32,196 bases of DNA from assembly GCA_017941635.1 (NCBI GenBank), contig JAGAVZ010000206.1:1-32196 (forward strand), read 5' to 3'. Under the pieces are notes generated by a model, which saw only the letters and a program-made list of their open reading frames with translations, made no database searches and had not been told where the DNA came from. Below are positions 7,504 to 16,731 of the stretch, piece after piece. Both the position numbers and the translations under genes were made by a program. The stretch comes from Cellulosilyticum sp. GTDB lineage: Bacteria; Bacillota; Clostridia; Lachnospirales; Cellulosilyticaceae. Positions within the stretch are counted from its first letter, which is position 1, and every line of letters begins with the position of its first letter.

Positions 7504-8886
7504 ATGAAATTATGGGGCGGACGCTTTGCTAAAGAAACAGATCAACTCACAGACCATTTTAATTCATCTATTTCTTTTGATATGCGTCTTTATAAACACG
7601 ATATTATTGGTAGCATTGCACATGTACATATGCTTGGCAAACAAGGAATTATTACATTAGAAGAAAGTATTGCTATTGTAAACGGTCTAGAAGCTTTACT
7701 AAAAGATATTGAAGCTGGACTTATTGAATTTAACGAAAAAATGGAAGATATTCATATGAATATTGAAGCTCTTCTTACAGAACGTATTGGGGCTGTTGCA
7801 AAAAAAATGCACACTGGTCGTAGTCGAAATGACCAAGTAGCATTAGACGTTAGACTTTATGCAAGAGATGAGATCTTAGAACTCAAAGCCTTTCTAAAAT
7901 CACTTATGGAAACAGTACTAGACTTAGCAACTGCCCACAAAAATACCATTATGCCTGGCTACACCCACTTACAACGTGCTCAGCCTATCACTTTTGGTCA
8001 CCATTTAATGGCCTACTTTGAAATGTTAAGAAGGGATTATAAGCGCTTAGATTTTGCTTATGATAATACAAACTATTGCCCTTTAGGCAGTGGTGCACTT
8101 GCAACTACAACTTATCCTTTAGACCGCGAAGCAGTAGCTTGTGAATTAAACTTTTCCGGCATTTGCGAAAACAGTATAGATGGGGTTTCAGATCGTGACT
8201 TCTGTTTAGATTTACTTTATACACTTTCTACACTGATGATGCATCTTAGCCGATTCAGCGAAGAAATTATTCTTTGGAGTTCACACGAATTCCATTTTAT
8301 TGAACTAGATGATGCTTATAGCACAGGAAGCTCTATTATGCCACAAAAGAAAAATCCAGATATTGCCGAGCTTGTTCGCGGTAAAACAGGCCGTGTTTAT
8401 GGCAATCTTATGAGTCTTTTAACCACTATGAAAGGTCTTCCTCTTGCTTATAATAAAGATATGCAAGAAGATAAAGAACGTCTATTTGATAGTATTGATA
8501 CACTCAAAATGTGCTTGCCGATTTTCACACGTATGCTTGCAACCTTAAAGGTATGCGAGAAAAATATGTATAAAGCAGCTTCTGGCGGCTTTACAAATGC
8601 TACAGATGCCGCTGATTACCTTGTAAAAAAAGGTCTCGCCTTCAGAGATGCTCATGAAGTTATTGGAAAGCTCGTTCTTCATTGTGTAACACATGAAACT
8701 TCTCTTGAAGAATTACCTTTGGATGTTTATCAATCTATTCATCCTATTTTTGAAGAAGATGTCTATGAAGCCATTTCTTTAAATACTTGTGTTCAAGGAC
8801 GTATGGTTAAAGGTGGACCAAGTGCTAGTGCACTTGGTGAGCATTTTGAAAAAGCCAAAGCCTTTCTTAACACTTGTGAAAATTAA
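7504..8886 (+). CDS. argH: Argininosuccinate lyase
   Basis: A full-length 460-residue fumarase/aspartase-superfamily enzyme that splits argininosuccinate into arginine and fumarate, the last step of arginine synthesis. It opens with the typical KLWGGRF and carries HTGRSRNDQVALD near 101-113, TYTHLQ-type PGYTHLQRAQP, and the superfamily signature GSSIMPQKKNPD at 275-286 on the mobile catalytic loop. The ATG at 7504 has AGGAGG seven bases upstream. It follows argG, with a terminator between the two and a candidate ARG box of its own. Its superfamily relative purB lies at the left edge of the window but is not linked functionally. Confidence 0.98.
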   Translation: MKLWGGRFAKETDQLTDHFNSSISFDMRLYKHDIIGSIAHVHMLGKQGIITLEESIAIVNGLEALLKDIEAGLIEFNEKMEDIHMNIEALLTERIGAVAKKMHTGRSRNDQVALDVRLYARDEILELKAFLKSLMETVLDLATAHKNTIMPGYTHLQRAQPITFGHHLMAYFEMLRRDYKRLDFAYDNTNYCPLGSGALATTTYPLDREAVACELNFSGICENSIDGVSDRDFCLDLLYTLSTLMMHLSRFSEEIILWSSHEFHFIELDDAYSTGSSIMPQKKNPDIAELVRGKTGRVYGNLMSLLTTMKGLPLAYNKDMQEDKERLFDSIDTLKMCLPIFTRMLATLKVCEKNMYKAASGGFTNATDAADYLVKKGLAFRDAHEVIGKLVLHCVTHETSLEELPLDVYQSIHPIFEEDVYEAISLNTCVQGRMVKGGPSASALGEHFEKAKAFLNTCEN

Positions 8887-8900
8887 TTCAATGAGCACCT

Positions 8901-8928
8901 AAGGGACACCTCACAAGGTGTCCTTTTT
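8901..8928 (+). terminator. Terminator after argH
   Basis: An 8-bp GC-containing stem (8904-8911 with 8916-8923), loop CACA, extended by weak pairs and followed by five T. It lies 15 bases past the argH stop codon. Confidence 0.85.
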
Positions 8929-8971
8929 AATTGCGCTAAATAAGATATAAAGATACTTATATCACTATCCT

Positions 8972-9499
8972 TTATTCATCCAATACAGGAATACTCTCTA
9001 AATATCTAAAATAATTAAAAACCTCTTCCTCATAAATTTGAAAGTAGTCAATGATTTGATTGCCTATTGGATGACAAATCAATCGCACACTCTGCCACCT
9101 ATCATATAATTCATAAGCCACTTTTAATGTCTCGACTCTATAAAATTCTTTTAAAAAGATATGGATTTCTTTGATTTCTTCTTTTCTTTGCTTTTCTAAA
9201 GAAATTGCAACCTCTTCTTGCCATTTCTGTTCATTTGACCAACTCAGTCTTTCTATTTGATACCAACTGCGAGGATCTATAATAATATGAATGTCATGAT
9301 TTATACTATAAAGCCAATCTATATAAGGTGATCCCACTTCCAAAATAGCGTACTGAATATTACTATTTCGTATGATATTCTCTAAGTTCTCTTTCGTTAT
9401 ATAATGTATGGTGATTTCCTTTATCCAACAGTCTTGTTGTAAATGATAGATTTTCCAAAGCCTTTGGTTTTCCTTTATAATTTCTTTAATGATACGCAT
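8972..9499 (-). CDS. Uncharacterised 175-aa protein
   Basis: I do not recognise this protein. It is soluble by eye, with no membrane segment or signal peptide, and unusually rich in isoleucine, tryptophan, tyrosine and glutamate. A central charged helix (about 90-125, with EEVAISLEKQRKEEIKEI) separates two mixed alpha/beta-looking parts. I see no catalytic motif or Cys/His cluster. The ATG at 9499-9497 follows AAAGGA eight bases upstream, which supports a real gene. It lies downstream of glgB on the same strand but beyond a strong terminator, and converges on argH. No separate terminator of its own is obvious; the argH hairpin may serve both. Confidence 0.6.
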   Translation of the reverse strand: MRIIKEIIKENQRLWKIYHLQQDCWIKEITIHYITKENLENIIRNSNIQYAILEVGSPYIDWLYSINHDIHIIIDPRSWYQIERLSWSNEQKWQEEVAISLEKQRKEEIKEIHIFLKEFYRVETLKVAYELYDRWQSVRLICHPIGNQIIDYFQIYEEEVFNYFRYLESIPVLDE

Positions 9500-9550
9500 C
9501 TTCCATATCCTTTTTTAGCAAAGTATTGCCTCTCCTACCATTTATTAATC

Positions 9551-9587
9551 AAAAAAGCAGTTATTATCTCCTCATAATAACTGCTTT
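9551..9587 (-). terminator. Terminator after glgB
   Basis: A 13-bp perfect stem (9554-9566 with 9575-9587) and an eight-base loop are followed by six T on the minus strand. It lies 67 bases beyond the glgB stop codon. The stretch between holds nothing I can identify. Confidence 0.85.
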
Positions 9588-9653
9588 CATTCTAAATTAT
9601 TGGGTTATGGCGAAAGATGAAATAGAAATCTACTTCATTCATCAAAATATTTT

Positions 9654-12116
9654 CTACTTTTTCTCTATTTCTGCTTTCGTTTTTTTAGTGGTACGTCTTG
9701 ACTTAGTAGCTGTCTTACTTGCACTTGCTTTAGTTGTTGTTTTTTTAGGTTTACTTACTTTTTCTACCACTGATGATTCATTTGCGATTGGTACTTCTTT
9801 TTCTGCTTTTACTTCTTTTGCTGACGTAGTATCCTTCGCTTTACTCACTTTGGCTAAGTCTTTATTCTCTCTCTTAACTTTCTTTGTTCCTTTGTTAAGT
9901 TCTTCAGGTGTCATAATCTTCTTGACCTTAAAGATTGCGATACTAAACTCAGGTAATGTAATCTCTATGCTTTGTGGTCTATACTGCCATTCTACCATCT
10001 CTGCTTTAATTACTTTTTTATTGACACGATTTAAACCTGCAAAGTTCTTAGCATCACTATTTAATACCTCTGTGTAAGTTCCTGAGTGAGGTACTCCCAC
10101 ACGATACTTGTCATATGCCACATCAGAGAAATTGATCACAATGACTAAATCTTCGGTACAATCTGTTCCTTTTCTGACAAATGATAAGATTTTTTGCCCT
10201 GCATTCTCACAGTCAATCCATTCAAAATTATCATAGCCATCATTTAAATCCCATAAAGCCTTTTCTGAAGTATACAGATGATTGAGGGCTTTAATAAAGG
10301 CTTGTACCCCTTTATGATTGTTGTCTTTTAATAATTCCCATTCTAACTGCGTGGTTTCACTCCACTCTTTCTTAACAGCTAACTCATCCCCCATAAAAAG
10401 CATCTTCTTACCTGGGTGCATAAACATATAGCCATACGCTGTTTTCAGATTTGCATACTTTTCTTCCATAGTTCCTGGCATTTTATAGAGCATACATTGC
10501 TTTTCATGAACAACTTCATCATGAGAAAGCACTTGAATAAAGTTTTCACTAAATGCATACATCAAACTAAAAGTTACCTTACCATGTTCTTTTTCTCTAT
10601 AGCAGGCTGGTGTTCTCATATACGATAAGAAATCATTCATCCATCCCATATTCCATTTGAAACCAAAGCCTAATCCACCTACTGACACAGGATGAGAAAC
10701 TTTTGGCCATGCAGTAGATTCTTCTGCAATCATCATAACGCCTGGCACTCTTGTGTAGGCTACTTCATTGAGATGTTTTAAAAATTCAATTGCCTCTAGA
10801 TTTTCATTTCCACCAAATTTGTTGCGCACATAATCCCATCCACGACCATAGTCTAAATACAACATAGAAGCAACTGCATCTACACGAAGACCATCAATAT
10901 GATATTTTTCAAGCCATGCAAGTGCACTACCAATCAAGAATAAAGATACTTGTGGTTTACCATAGTCAAAGATTAAAGTTCCCCAGTGTGGATGATGTGC
11001 TTGACGGTCATCTGCTTTTTCATAAACCGCTTCACCATCAAACTTCTCTAATGCAAAGGCATCTTTAGGGAAGTGAGCTGGTACCCAGTCCAAGATGATT
11101 CCAATACCATTTTGATGAAGTAAATCTACAAAGTACTTAAATTCATCTGGATTGCCATAACGGCTTGTTGGTGCATAATAACCTGTTACTTGATAGCCCC
11201 ATGAGCCATCAAATGGATGCTCAATGATGCCCATTAATTCTACATGAGTATATCCCATGTCTTTTATGTATGCTACTAATTCCTCTGCGGATTCTTTATA
11301 ATTATACTGCGATCCATCTTCATGTCTTCTCCAAGAACCAATATGAATTTCATAAATGGACATCGCTTCCTTACAAGAAACTTTACTTTTTCTCTCATCC
11401 ATCCACTTAGTATCTTGCCATTCGTAACGATCATCATTAAAGATGACTGCTGAATTTTGTGGACGCATTTCATAATAATTGGCACAAGGATCTGTTTTTA
11501 ACAATAAAACATCCTTATTAGTTAAAATCTCATATTTGTAGGTATCTCCCTCTGAAAGTCCGGGAACAAATAGTTCCCATACGCCATGACTTTCTATAAA
11601 ACGCATCATATGACGGCGCCCATCCCAGTTGTTAAATGAACCAATAATGCTGACACGTTTAGCATGTGGTGCCCACACTAAGAATCGTACACCTTCTACG
11701 CCTTCATAAGTCATAAAATGTGCACCCATCTTTTTATAAATCTCATAATCTTTACCTATACCAAATAAATAAAGTTCTTCTGGTTGAATAGTAGATTCAA
11801 ATTGATATGGATCAATATAAGTCCACTTATGCCCACCTTCATCCTCACATTCTAGTTTATATAAAAATGGCTTGTCCTCCTCATTGATGATATATTCAAA
11901 ATAGCCATTTGGCGCTTTACCATTCATAGCATATTGTTTGCTCTCATCCTTAAGCGCTATAGCTACTACTCTCTTTGCCTCAGGGCATAAAACACGTATT
12001 AATAGTTTATTTTGTCCTTCCATTTTGTGCATCCCAAGCAAGTTATGAGGATAGCGATAATCGCCTTCCTTTAATGCGCTTAATAATTGTTCGTTCCATA
12101 CACCTACTTTTTCCAT
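9654..12116 (-). CDS. glgB: 1,4-alpha-glucan branching enzyme with lysine-rich C-terminal tail
   Basis: An 820-residue GlgB, which makes the alpha-1,6 branches of glycogen. N-terminal beta-sandwich and CBM48 modules (about 15-240; FLVWAPHAKRV and GSFNNWDG near 145-166) precede the GH13 barrel. Catalytic residues are present: nucleophile D413 (GLRVDAVASM), acid/base E465 (MIAEES), and D533 (SHDEVVH); region I is DWVPAHFP at 343-350. The enzyme proper ends near 733, the usual GlgB length. Residues 734-820 add a low-complexity tail with 23 lysines among 87 residues, interspersed with Ala, Ser and Thr, which the family does not need. The ATG follows GAGGTG at five bases. No other glycogen gene is in the window. 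Confidence 0.97.
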   Translation of the reverse strand: MEKVGVWNEQLLSALKEGDYRYPHNLLGMHKMEGQNKLLIRVLCPEAKRVVAIALKDESKQYAMNGKAPNGYFEYIINEEDKPFLYKLECEDEGGHKWTYIDPYQFESTIQPEELYLFGIGKDYEIYKKMGAHFMTYEGVEGVRFLVWAPHAKRVSIIGSFNNWDGRRHMMRFIESHGVWELFVPGLSEGDTYKYEILTNKDVLLLKTDPCANYYEMRPQNSAVIFNDDRYEWQDTKWMDERKSKVSCKEAMSIYEIHIGSWRRHEDGSQYNYKESAEELVAYIKDMGYTHVELMGIIEHPFDGSWGYQVTGYYAPTSRYGNPDEFKYFVDLLHQNGIGIILDWVPAHFPKDAFALEKFDGEAVYEKADDRQAHHPHWGTLIFDYGKPQVSLFLIGSALAWLEKYHIDGLRVDAVASMLYLDYGRGWDYVRNKFGGNENLEAIEFLKHLNEVAYTRVPGVMMIAEESTAWPKVSHPVSVGGLGFGFKWNMGWMNDFLSYMRTPACYREKEHGKVTFSLMYAFSENFIQVLSHDEVVHEKQCMLYKMPGTMEEKYANLKTAYGYMFMHPGKKMLFMGDELAVKKEWSETTQLEWELLKDNNHKGVQAFIKALNHLYTSEKALWDLNDGYDNFEWIDCENAGQKILSFVRKGTDCTEDLVIVINFSDVAYDKYRVGVPHSGTYTEVLNSDAKNFAGLNRVNKKVIKAEMVEWQYRPQSIEITLPEFSIAIFKVKKIMTPEELNKGTKKVKRENKDLAKVSKAKDTTSAKEVKAEKEVPIANESSVVEKVSKPKKTTTKASASKTATKSRRTTKKTKAEIEKK

Positions 12117-12136
12117 GTTTTCACCTCTTTACCAAT

Positions 12137-12165
12137 ATCTTAATATATTTTTATAATTTTTTCAA
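12137..12165 (-). promoter_or_regulatory. Promoter of glgB
   Basis: On the minus strand, TTGAAA (12165-12160), a 17-bp A/T-only spacer and TAAGAT (12142-12137) lie about 20 bases before the glgB start codon. It faces away from the gene at 12265. Confidence 0.55.
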
Positions 12166-12230
12166 TCTTAAAAATTATTTTTCCCCTTTGTTTTCTTTTA
12201 GATGCTTGTTTTATGCACAAATTTTGTATA

Positions 12231-12252
12231 TCCTAATGTTACAGCATTAGGA
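12231..12252 (+). promoter_or_regulatory. Hairpin overlapping the ribosome-binding region of the 490-aa gene
   Basis: TCCTAATG (12231-12238) pairs perfectly with CATTAGGA (12245-12252) around a TTACAG loop. The 3' arm runs into the GGAAGGAG Shine-Dalgarno at 12250-12257, so the stem could partly mask it. It could equally be a DNA operator, as it lies close to a possible -10 (TATATC at 12227). No U run follows, so it is not a terminator. Confidence 0.5.
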
Positions 12253-12264
12253 AGGAGTATTATT

Positions 12265-13737
12265 ATGAACCAACAAACACAACAATTATATGCAGGTGTT
12301 GCATATTCATATAATGAATACATTACTGCTTATCTTGACTTACTTAGCAATTCTATGTTTTTCTCAACTGCTTACTTAGATGAAGAAACATTTAACATGC
12401 AAGAGGAGCTTAAAAAATATTTCTTAAGCTTACCAGAGCTTCTTACACCACAAAACCCAAATAAAGAGCATTGCGCAACACATCTTTTATCTATTCGTGA
12501 GGCATTAGAGGCAAAATACCGTACGCTCATTGCTTACCAACGCGAATTAACACTATTACTCACAATTAAACAAAATGATTCTACATTTATTGCTAATTAT
12601 TTTGAAACAATTGGGTTAAATAATGTTAAACCAGAAGATATTAACTTCGATCAACTTATGACAGATTGCTCTCAATATATTTACAACAATACATCAGGTG
12701 AAGAAAAACAACTTCGTGCCGGAAGCTTACTACCATATATTCCAATTAAAATTACAAAAGATAACTATGTACAATATATCCGCCAAAGTATTGGGCATAT
12801 TGCCATTACAAACCAAGTAGAAAGTGCCAACTACCTTGTTTCTATTTTAAATCAACTTTTTGATGGTAAAAGCTATGAAGGATATGGTAAACATTTCCCT
12901 GATTTAAAAGATTCGTTAGATCACCTTCAGACCATTACATCAACAGAAGAACTTTTTGAAGAAGCTGACTTACTCAATGAAACTTTAGAAAACTGTATGA
13001 CGATGTTAGAAAAAATGTTCCGTATGATTTGTACATTTAGCAACTTACTCATTGTAGACAAATTAGAGTTCAATGAACTCACTGAAATGCACGCTGCATT
13101 CTTTGATTTATATCATTCTATCAAAAACATTTTGTTAAAATCAGACGATTCAGAAATCCTACTTTCTTCTTTGCCAGATCGCTTAGAGGAAATTCAAAAA
13201 GAACTTTTTGAAGACTATAAAAAAGCTTGCAAAGAAGTAACACCAAACTCACTCTTTGCTTTTATGCAAACTTATTTAAACATGAGCATGAACCAAATCT
13301 TCGGATTTGCTACAGCTAAGCATAGCGCCTATTCAAAAGAAGTCCTTGAGATTTTTGATACTTTTGCTACTACATTAAGAGAAAAATTAAATGATATGCC
13401 ACGCTTAGAGCGTAAATATCGTATGCAATACTTCATTGCACAAATTCCATTTATTATGTCTAAGGAAAAATTTGATGCTTATATTCATCAAGCTTTCAAT
13501 AATATTTCTGTTTTTGCACCATATTTATTAGTCGCAACACAATTAACGGGTATTCTTGAAGATAACCGATATTACCCTGAACTAGCAGATACACCTGTGA
13601 TGGAAACAAACTACGAAGAAGATGATGAAGCTGCACGCTTTATTGCTCAGCATGCAGATTTATTTAAAGAAGAGTTGATGGAATCCTCTATGGATGAATC
13701 CATTGATGACTACAACTTCTTTGGCGATGATTTATAG
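12265..13737 (+). CDS. Uncharacterised 490-aa helical protein
   Basis: I do not recognise a family. The protein looks cytoplasmic and almost wholly alpha-helical, with many charged heptad-like stretches but no long membrane segment or signal peptide. It opens MNQQTQQLYAGVAYSYNEY and ends in a very acidic tail with EEDDEAARF and finally DYNFFGDDL. I see no nucleotide-binding or metal motif. I chose the ATG at 12265 because GGAAGGAG lies seven bases upstream; an in-frame ATG at 12202 has no such site and would overlap the leader hairpin. The gene is divergent from glgB and ends in a strong terminator, so it is a single-gene unit. Codon use looks like its neighbours. Confidence 0.8.
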   Translation: MNQQTQQLYAGVAYSYNEYITAYLDLLSNSMFFSTAYLDEETFNMQEELKKYFLSLPELLTPQNPNKEHCATHLLSIREALEAKYRTLIAYQRELTLLLTIKQNDSTFIANYFETIGLNNVKPEDINFDQLMTDCSQYIYNNTSGEEKQLRAGSLLPYIPIKITKDNYVQYIRQSIGHIAITNQVESANYLVSILNQLFDGKSYEGYGKHFPDLKDSLDHLQTITSTEELFEEADLLNETLENCMTMLEKMFRMICTFSNLLIVDKLEFNELTEMHAAFFDLYHSIKNILLKSDDSEILLSSLPDRLEEIQKELFEDYKKACKEVTPNSLFAFMQTYLNMSMNQIFGFATAKHSAYSKEVLEIFDTFATTLREKLNDMPRLERKYRMQYFIAQIPFIMSKEKFDAYIHQAFNNISVFAPYLLVATQLTGILEDNRYYPELADTPVMETNYEEDDEAARFIAQHADLFKEELMESSMDESIDDYNFFGDDL

Positions 13738-13765
13738 ACTACAAAATAAATTGCTTATCAAGCTT

Positions 13766-13807
13766 AAAAGACGGATCGTACTTCAGTACAATCCGTCTTT
13801 TCATTTT
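13766..13807 (+). terminator. Terminator after the 490-aa gene
   Basis: An 11-bp outer stem (13766-13776 with 13791-13801), one C/A mismatch and a further four pairs (13778-13781 with 13786-13789) make a long hairpin ending in T-rich sequence. It may also stop minus-strand transcripts of the ATPase gene, because the A-rich arm reads as T on that strand. Confidence 0.85.
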
Positions 13808-13938
13808 TTATTTCATCTTCAGTCATTCTTAATCTATCTCTATTTTTTCAGGCCAATACTAATTTTTATTGGTCCCTTTTCCCCTAAATACCTCTTTCTT
13901 TTCTACACTCCATTAACACCTTATACTTTTACTGCACC

Positions 13939-16731
13939 TTATTTGACACTGCCTGCTTTCCTTACTTGTCTCACTGCTGTTCGTGCAGAATGTTTGAGCA
14001 TACGTAATCCTTGTTTGAATACCTCATTCCCCACAACGACCAATGAGCCACATCCAACAATCCTTAGCCACATTTCTAACGATAATGGGAGCGCATTGAA
14101 AAAGCCTCCTACGTATTGAATCATTAAAATTTGTAAAGCAGCTGTTCCTAATATAATCTCCAAGGCCAATTTATTCTTAAACAAGTTTGGAAAAATACTT
14201 CCTGTTCCAAACTCTCTACAGTTAAGCGCATTAAACAACACACTAAATGCAAACAAACTAAAGAGTACAGTTTGCCATTCATTAGCATTACCTATCGTTC
14301 TAGAACATGCCCCAAGGAAATTCCATTTGATTTGAACAAATAATAAAACCGTAATAAAGACACTATTAATTAAAATGGTACGAATCATATAACGATTAAT
14401 AATAGGTGCGTCTTTTCGAATCGGTTTACGTTTCATAACCGTTGCACGTATTGGTTCTAATCCTAGTGCTAAAGCTGGTGGTCCATCCATAATAATATTA
14501 ATCCATAATAAGTGAATCGTTGTAAAAGGCATCTCATAGCCCAATACTTGACTAATAATCGCAATCATAAAGGCAATAATATTAACTGTTAATTGAAACT
14601 GGATAAAACGCTGAAAGTTATTATAAATCCCACGCCCCCATTTGATTGCTTCTACAATGGTGCTAAAGCTATCATCTGTCAAAATAATGTCTGCTGCATT
14701 TTTACTCACTTCAGTTCCTGCAATGCCCATTGCAATACCGACATCTGCCTTATTTAAAGCAGGTGCATCATTAATCCCATCTCCTGTAACGGCTACGACT
14801 TCTCCATTTCTTTGTAATGCTGATACAATACGCATTTTAGTATCTGGCTTAGAACGTGCTACGATGGCGATTTGTCCAATCTCTTTCTCAAGTTCCTTAT
14901 CTGTTAAAGTATCAATATAGGTTGCTTCAACCGCTCTTTTTCCATGTCCAACTAATCCAATTTCCTTGCCAATTGCCATAGCTGTTTGTAGATTGTCTCC
15001 CGTCAGCATTTTTGTTTCAATGCCAGCATTAGCGGCAATTTCTATGGATTCTTTGACGCCTTCACGAAGTGGATCACAAATGCCTACAAATCCTTGAAAA
15101 ACTAAATCACATCCCCACTTTTCCTTTGACTGGCTTAACTCTTTACCAGAAGTACTCTTATAGGCAAATCCTAAGACACGCATAGCTTGCCCCTGTAAAT
15201 AACTAATCTCATTTAAAAGTTCCGCAATACGATTAGGGGTTAATTTCTGAACCTTTCCGTTTACTTTTTCATAAGTACACTGTTTCAAAATTACCTCAGG
15301 TGCTCCCTTAGAATAAATATACTGAGTATTTTGTTCTTTTGTCACTGTAAGCATATATTTATTTTGTGAACTAAATGGTAACTGTCCTACAAGTTGTGTT
15401 TCTCCTCTTAGAAGCTGATAATTAAAGGACTCACATAAAAGCAAGAGGGCACATTCTGTAGCGCTACCTATGTACTTGATTTCTCCATTATGCCTTTCCA
15501 AATCTGCTGTACTATTTAATATACAGTTCTTTGTGAAATGCTCATATTGTTCTAAGTCTTTCGCTTTTATATAACGTCCTTCTATATAAGCCCTTTGTAC
15601 TTTCATCTTATTTTGTGTTAGTGTGCCTGTCTTATCACTACAAATGACACTTACAGAACCTACTGTTTCGCACGCCTCTTTTTTACGAACTAAAACATTA
15701 ATTTTAGCCATTTGTTTCATAGTAATAGCCAAGGTAATATTAATCATAGTAGGAAGGCCTTCTGGCACTGCGGCTACAAGAAGTGCAATACAAACGACAA
15801 ATGCTGTTTTAATCTCTGGAAAAGCTGACACTAACGGATTTAAAGAGGTCAAAAAACATTGTGCAGAAGAAAAATCTAAATGTAACTGTGCTTTCTGTAT
15901 GATTTGAACCAACATATAAATAAATAAGATACTCGCAACTGCTGTAGAGATTTTGGAAATCGTTTGGGCTAACTGATCCATTTTAAGCTCGAGTGGTGTT
16001 GCCTCTTCTTTAGTTCCTAGTGCTTTTGCAATATAGCCCATCTCTGTTTGATCTCCTGTAGAGGTGACAATCATTTTAGCCTGCCCTTGAGCAATAAGCG
16101 TTCCACCAAAGAGCATATTAAACTGCTTGGCTGGAATAGGATCTTGATGTATCTTCTTACCTTCTATGATAACCTCCTCTTCTTGTACAATACCTGGCTT
16201 TTTCTTCACATCATCACTTTCACCTGTTAGCATATCTTCTCTAACCTTTAGGTCTAAGGCACTTATAATCCTTCCATCTGCTGGTACTTGATCACCTGCT
16301 TCCAAAAAAATAATATCCCCTGGTATAATCTCACTTTTATGAATGAGTATCTTTTCACCATCTCTTAATACTTTAACTTGTATATCTTCTGTCATACGAT
16401 TGAGCGCCTCTGCAGCTTTTTTAGAACGACTTTCTGTTAAAATCCCTATGGTTGTACTTAATAAGATTGCAAAGCAGATCCCCATGGCATCATGATACTC
16501 TTTAATTAACAAACTAATCCCTGCTGCGATTAGTAAAATAATCATAAGCTGTTCTGAAAGCGTGTCTTTAATCTCCTGTAGCAGACTCTTTTCCTTCACT
16601 CTGGTAAAAAGATTGGCCCCATATACCTCTAGCCGTTTCTTTGCTTCCTTTGAAGAAAGCCCTTGATCTTCTTTTACATTATGTTCTTTTAAAATCGATT
16701 CAAGTTCTCTATTATAATACTTGTTTTCCAT
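13939..16731 (-). CDS. P2-type calcium-transporting ATPase
   Basis: A full-length 930-residue P-type ATPase with the P2 layout. The actuator domain has TGES at 169-172, the phosphorylated aspartate is D366 in SDKTGTLT, the nucleotide domain carries YSKGAPE, and the hinge is TGDGINDAPAL. Helix M4 has VAAVPEGLP (320-327) and M6 has NIIMDGPPALALG, giving the Glu and Asn/Asp ligands of a single calcium site as in PMCA-type pumps, so calcium export from the cytoplasm is likely. A cation-transporter N-terminal domain and C-terminal M7-M10 region are present. The ATG at 16731 follows GGGGGGAG closely. It is flanked by terminators and appears to be transcribed alone. Ion specificity is inferred from motifs. 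Confidence 0.93.
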   Translation of the reverse strand: MENKYYNRELESILKEHNVKEDQGLSSKEAKKRLEVYGANLFTRVKEKSLLQEIKDTLSEQLMIILLIAAGISLLIKEYHDAMGICFAILLSTTIGILTESRSKKAAEALNRMTEDIQVKVLRDGEKILIHKSEIIPGDIIFLEAGDQVPADGRIISALDLKVREDMLTGESDDVKKKPGIVQEEEVIIEGKKIHQDPIPAKQFNMLFGGTLIAQGQAKMIVTSTGDQTEMGYIAKALGTKEEATPLELKMDQLAQTISKISTAVASILFIYMLVQIIQKAQLHLDFSSAQCFLTSLNPLVSAFPEIKTAFVVCIALLVAAVPEGLPTMINITLAITMKQMAKINVLVRKKEACETVGSVSVICSDKTGTLTQNKMKVQRAYIEGRYIKAKDLEQYEHFTKNCILNSTADLERHNGEIKYIGSATECALLLLCESFNYQLLRGETQLVGQLPFSSQNKYMLTVTKEQNTQYIYSKGAPEVILKQCTYEKVNGKVQKLTPNRIAELLNEISYLQGQAMRVLGFAYKSTSGKELSQSKEKWGCDLVFQGFVGICDPLREGVKESIEIAANAGIETKMLTGDNLQTAMAIGKEIGLVGHGKRAVEATYIDTLTDKELEKEIGQIAIVARSKPDTKMRIVSALQRNGEVVAVTGDGINDAPALNKADVGIAMGIAGTEVSKNAADIILTDDSFSTIVEAIKWGRGIYNNFQRFIQFQLTVNIIAFMIAIISQVLGYEMPFTTIHLLWINIIMDGPPALALGLEPIRATVMKRKPIRKDAPIINRYMIRTILINSVFITVLLFVQIKWNFLGACSRTIGNANEWQTVLFSLFAFSVLFNALNCREFGTGSIFPNLFKNKLALEIILGTAALQILMIQYVGGFFNALPLSLEMWLRIVGCGSLVVVGNEVFKQGLRMLKHSARTAVRQVRKAGSVK

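Noticed and set aside
9654-9917. Frameshift as the origin of the GlgB tail
   Set aside because: The frame runs on without a break, and the tail composition is uniform and biased toward Lys, Ala, Thr and Ser, as in a selected disordered region rather than random out-of-frame sequence.
9526-10077. Plus-strand frame of 183 codons across the end of glgB
   Set aside because: It is antisense to the lysine-rich GlgB tail, and its hydrophobic look is the complement of AAA/AAG codons. No Shine-Dalgarno precedes it.
12202-12264. Upstream in-frame ATG for the 490-aa protein
   Set aside because: It has no ribosome-binding site and would run through the leader hairpin; the ATG at 12265 has GGAAGGAG at good spacing.
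13851-13875. Hairpin GGCCAATA with TATTGGTCC
   Set aside because: The stem has a bulge and only a weak CTTTT tail, so it is a poor terminator, and a much better one lies at 13766-13801.
13694-14119. Plus-strand frame overlapping the end of the ATPase gene
   Set aside because: It overlaps the end of the 490-aa gene, crosses a terminator and is antisense to the ATPase; no start signal is present.
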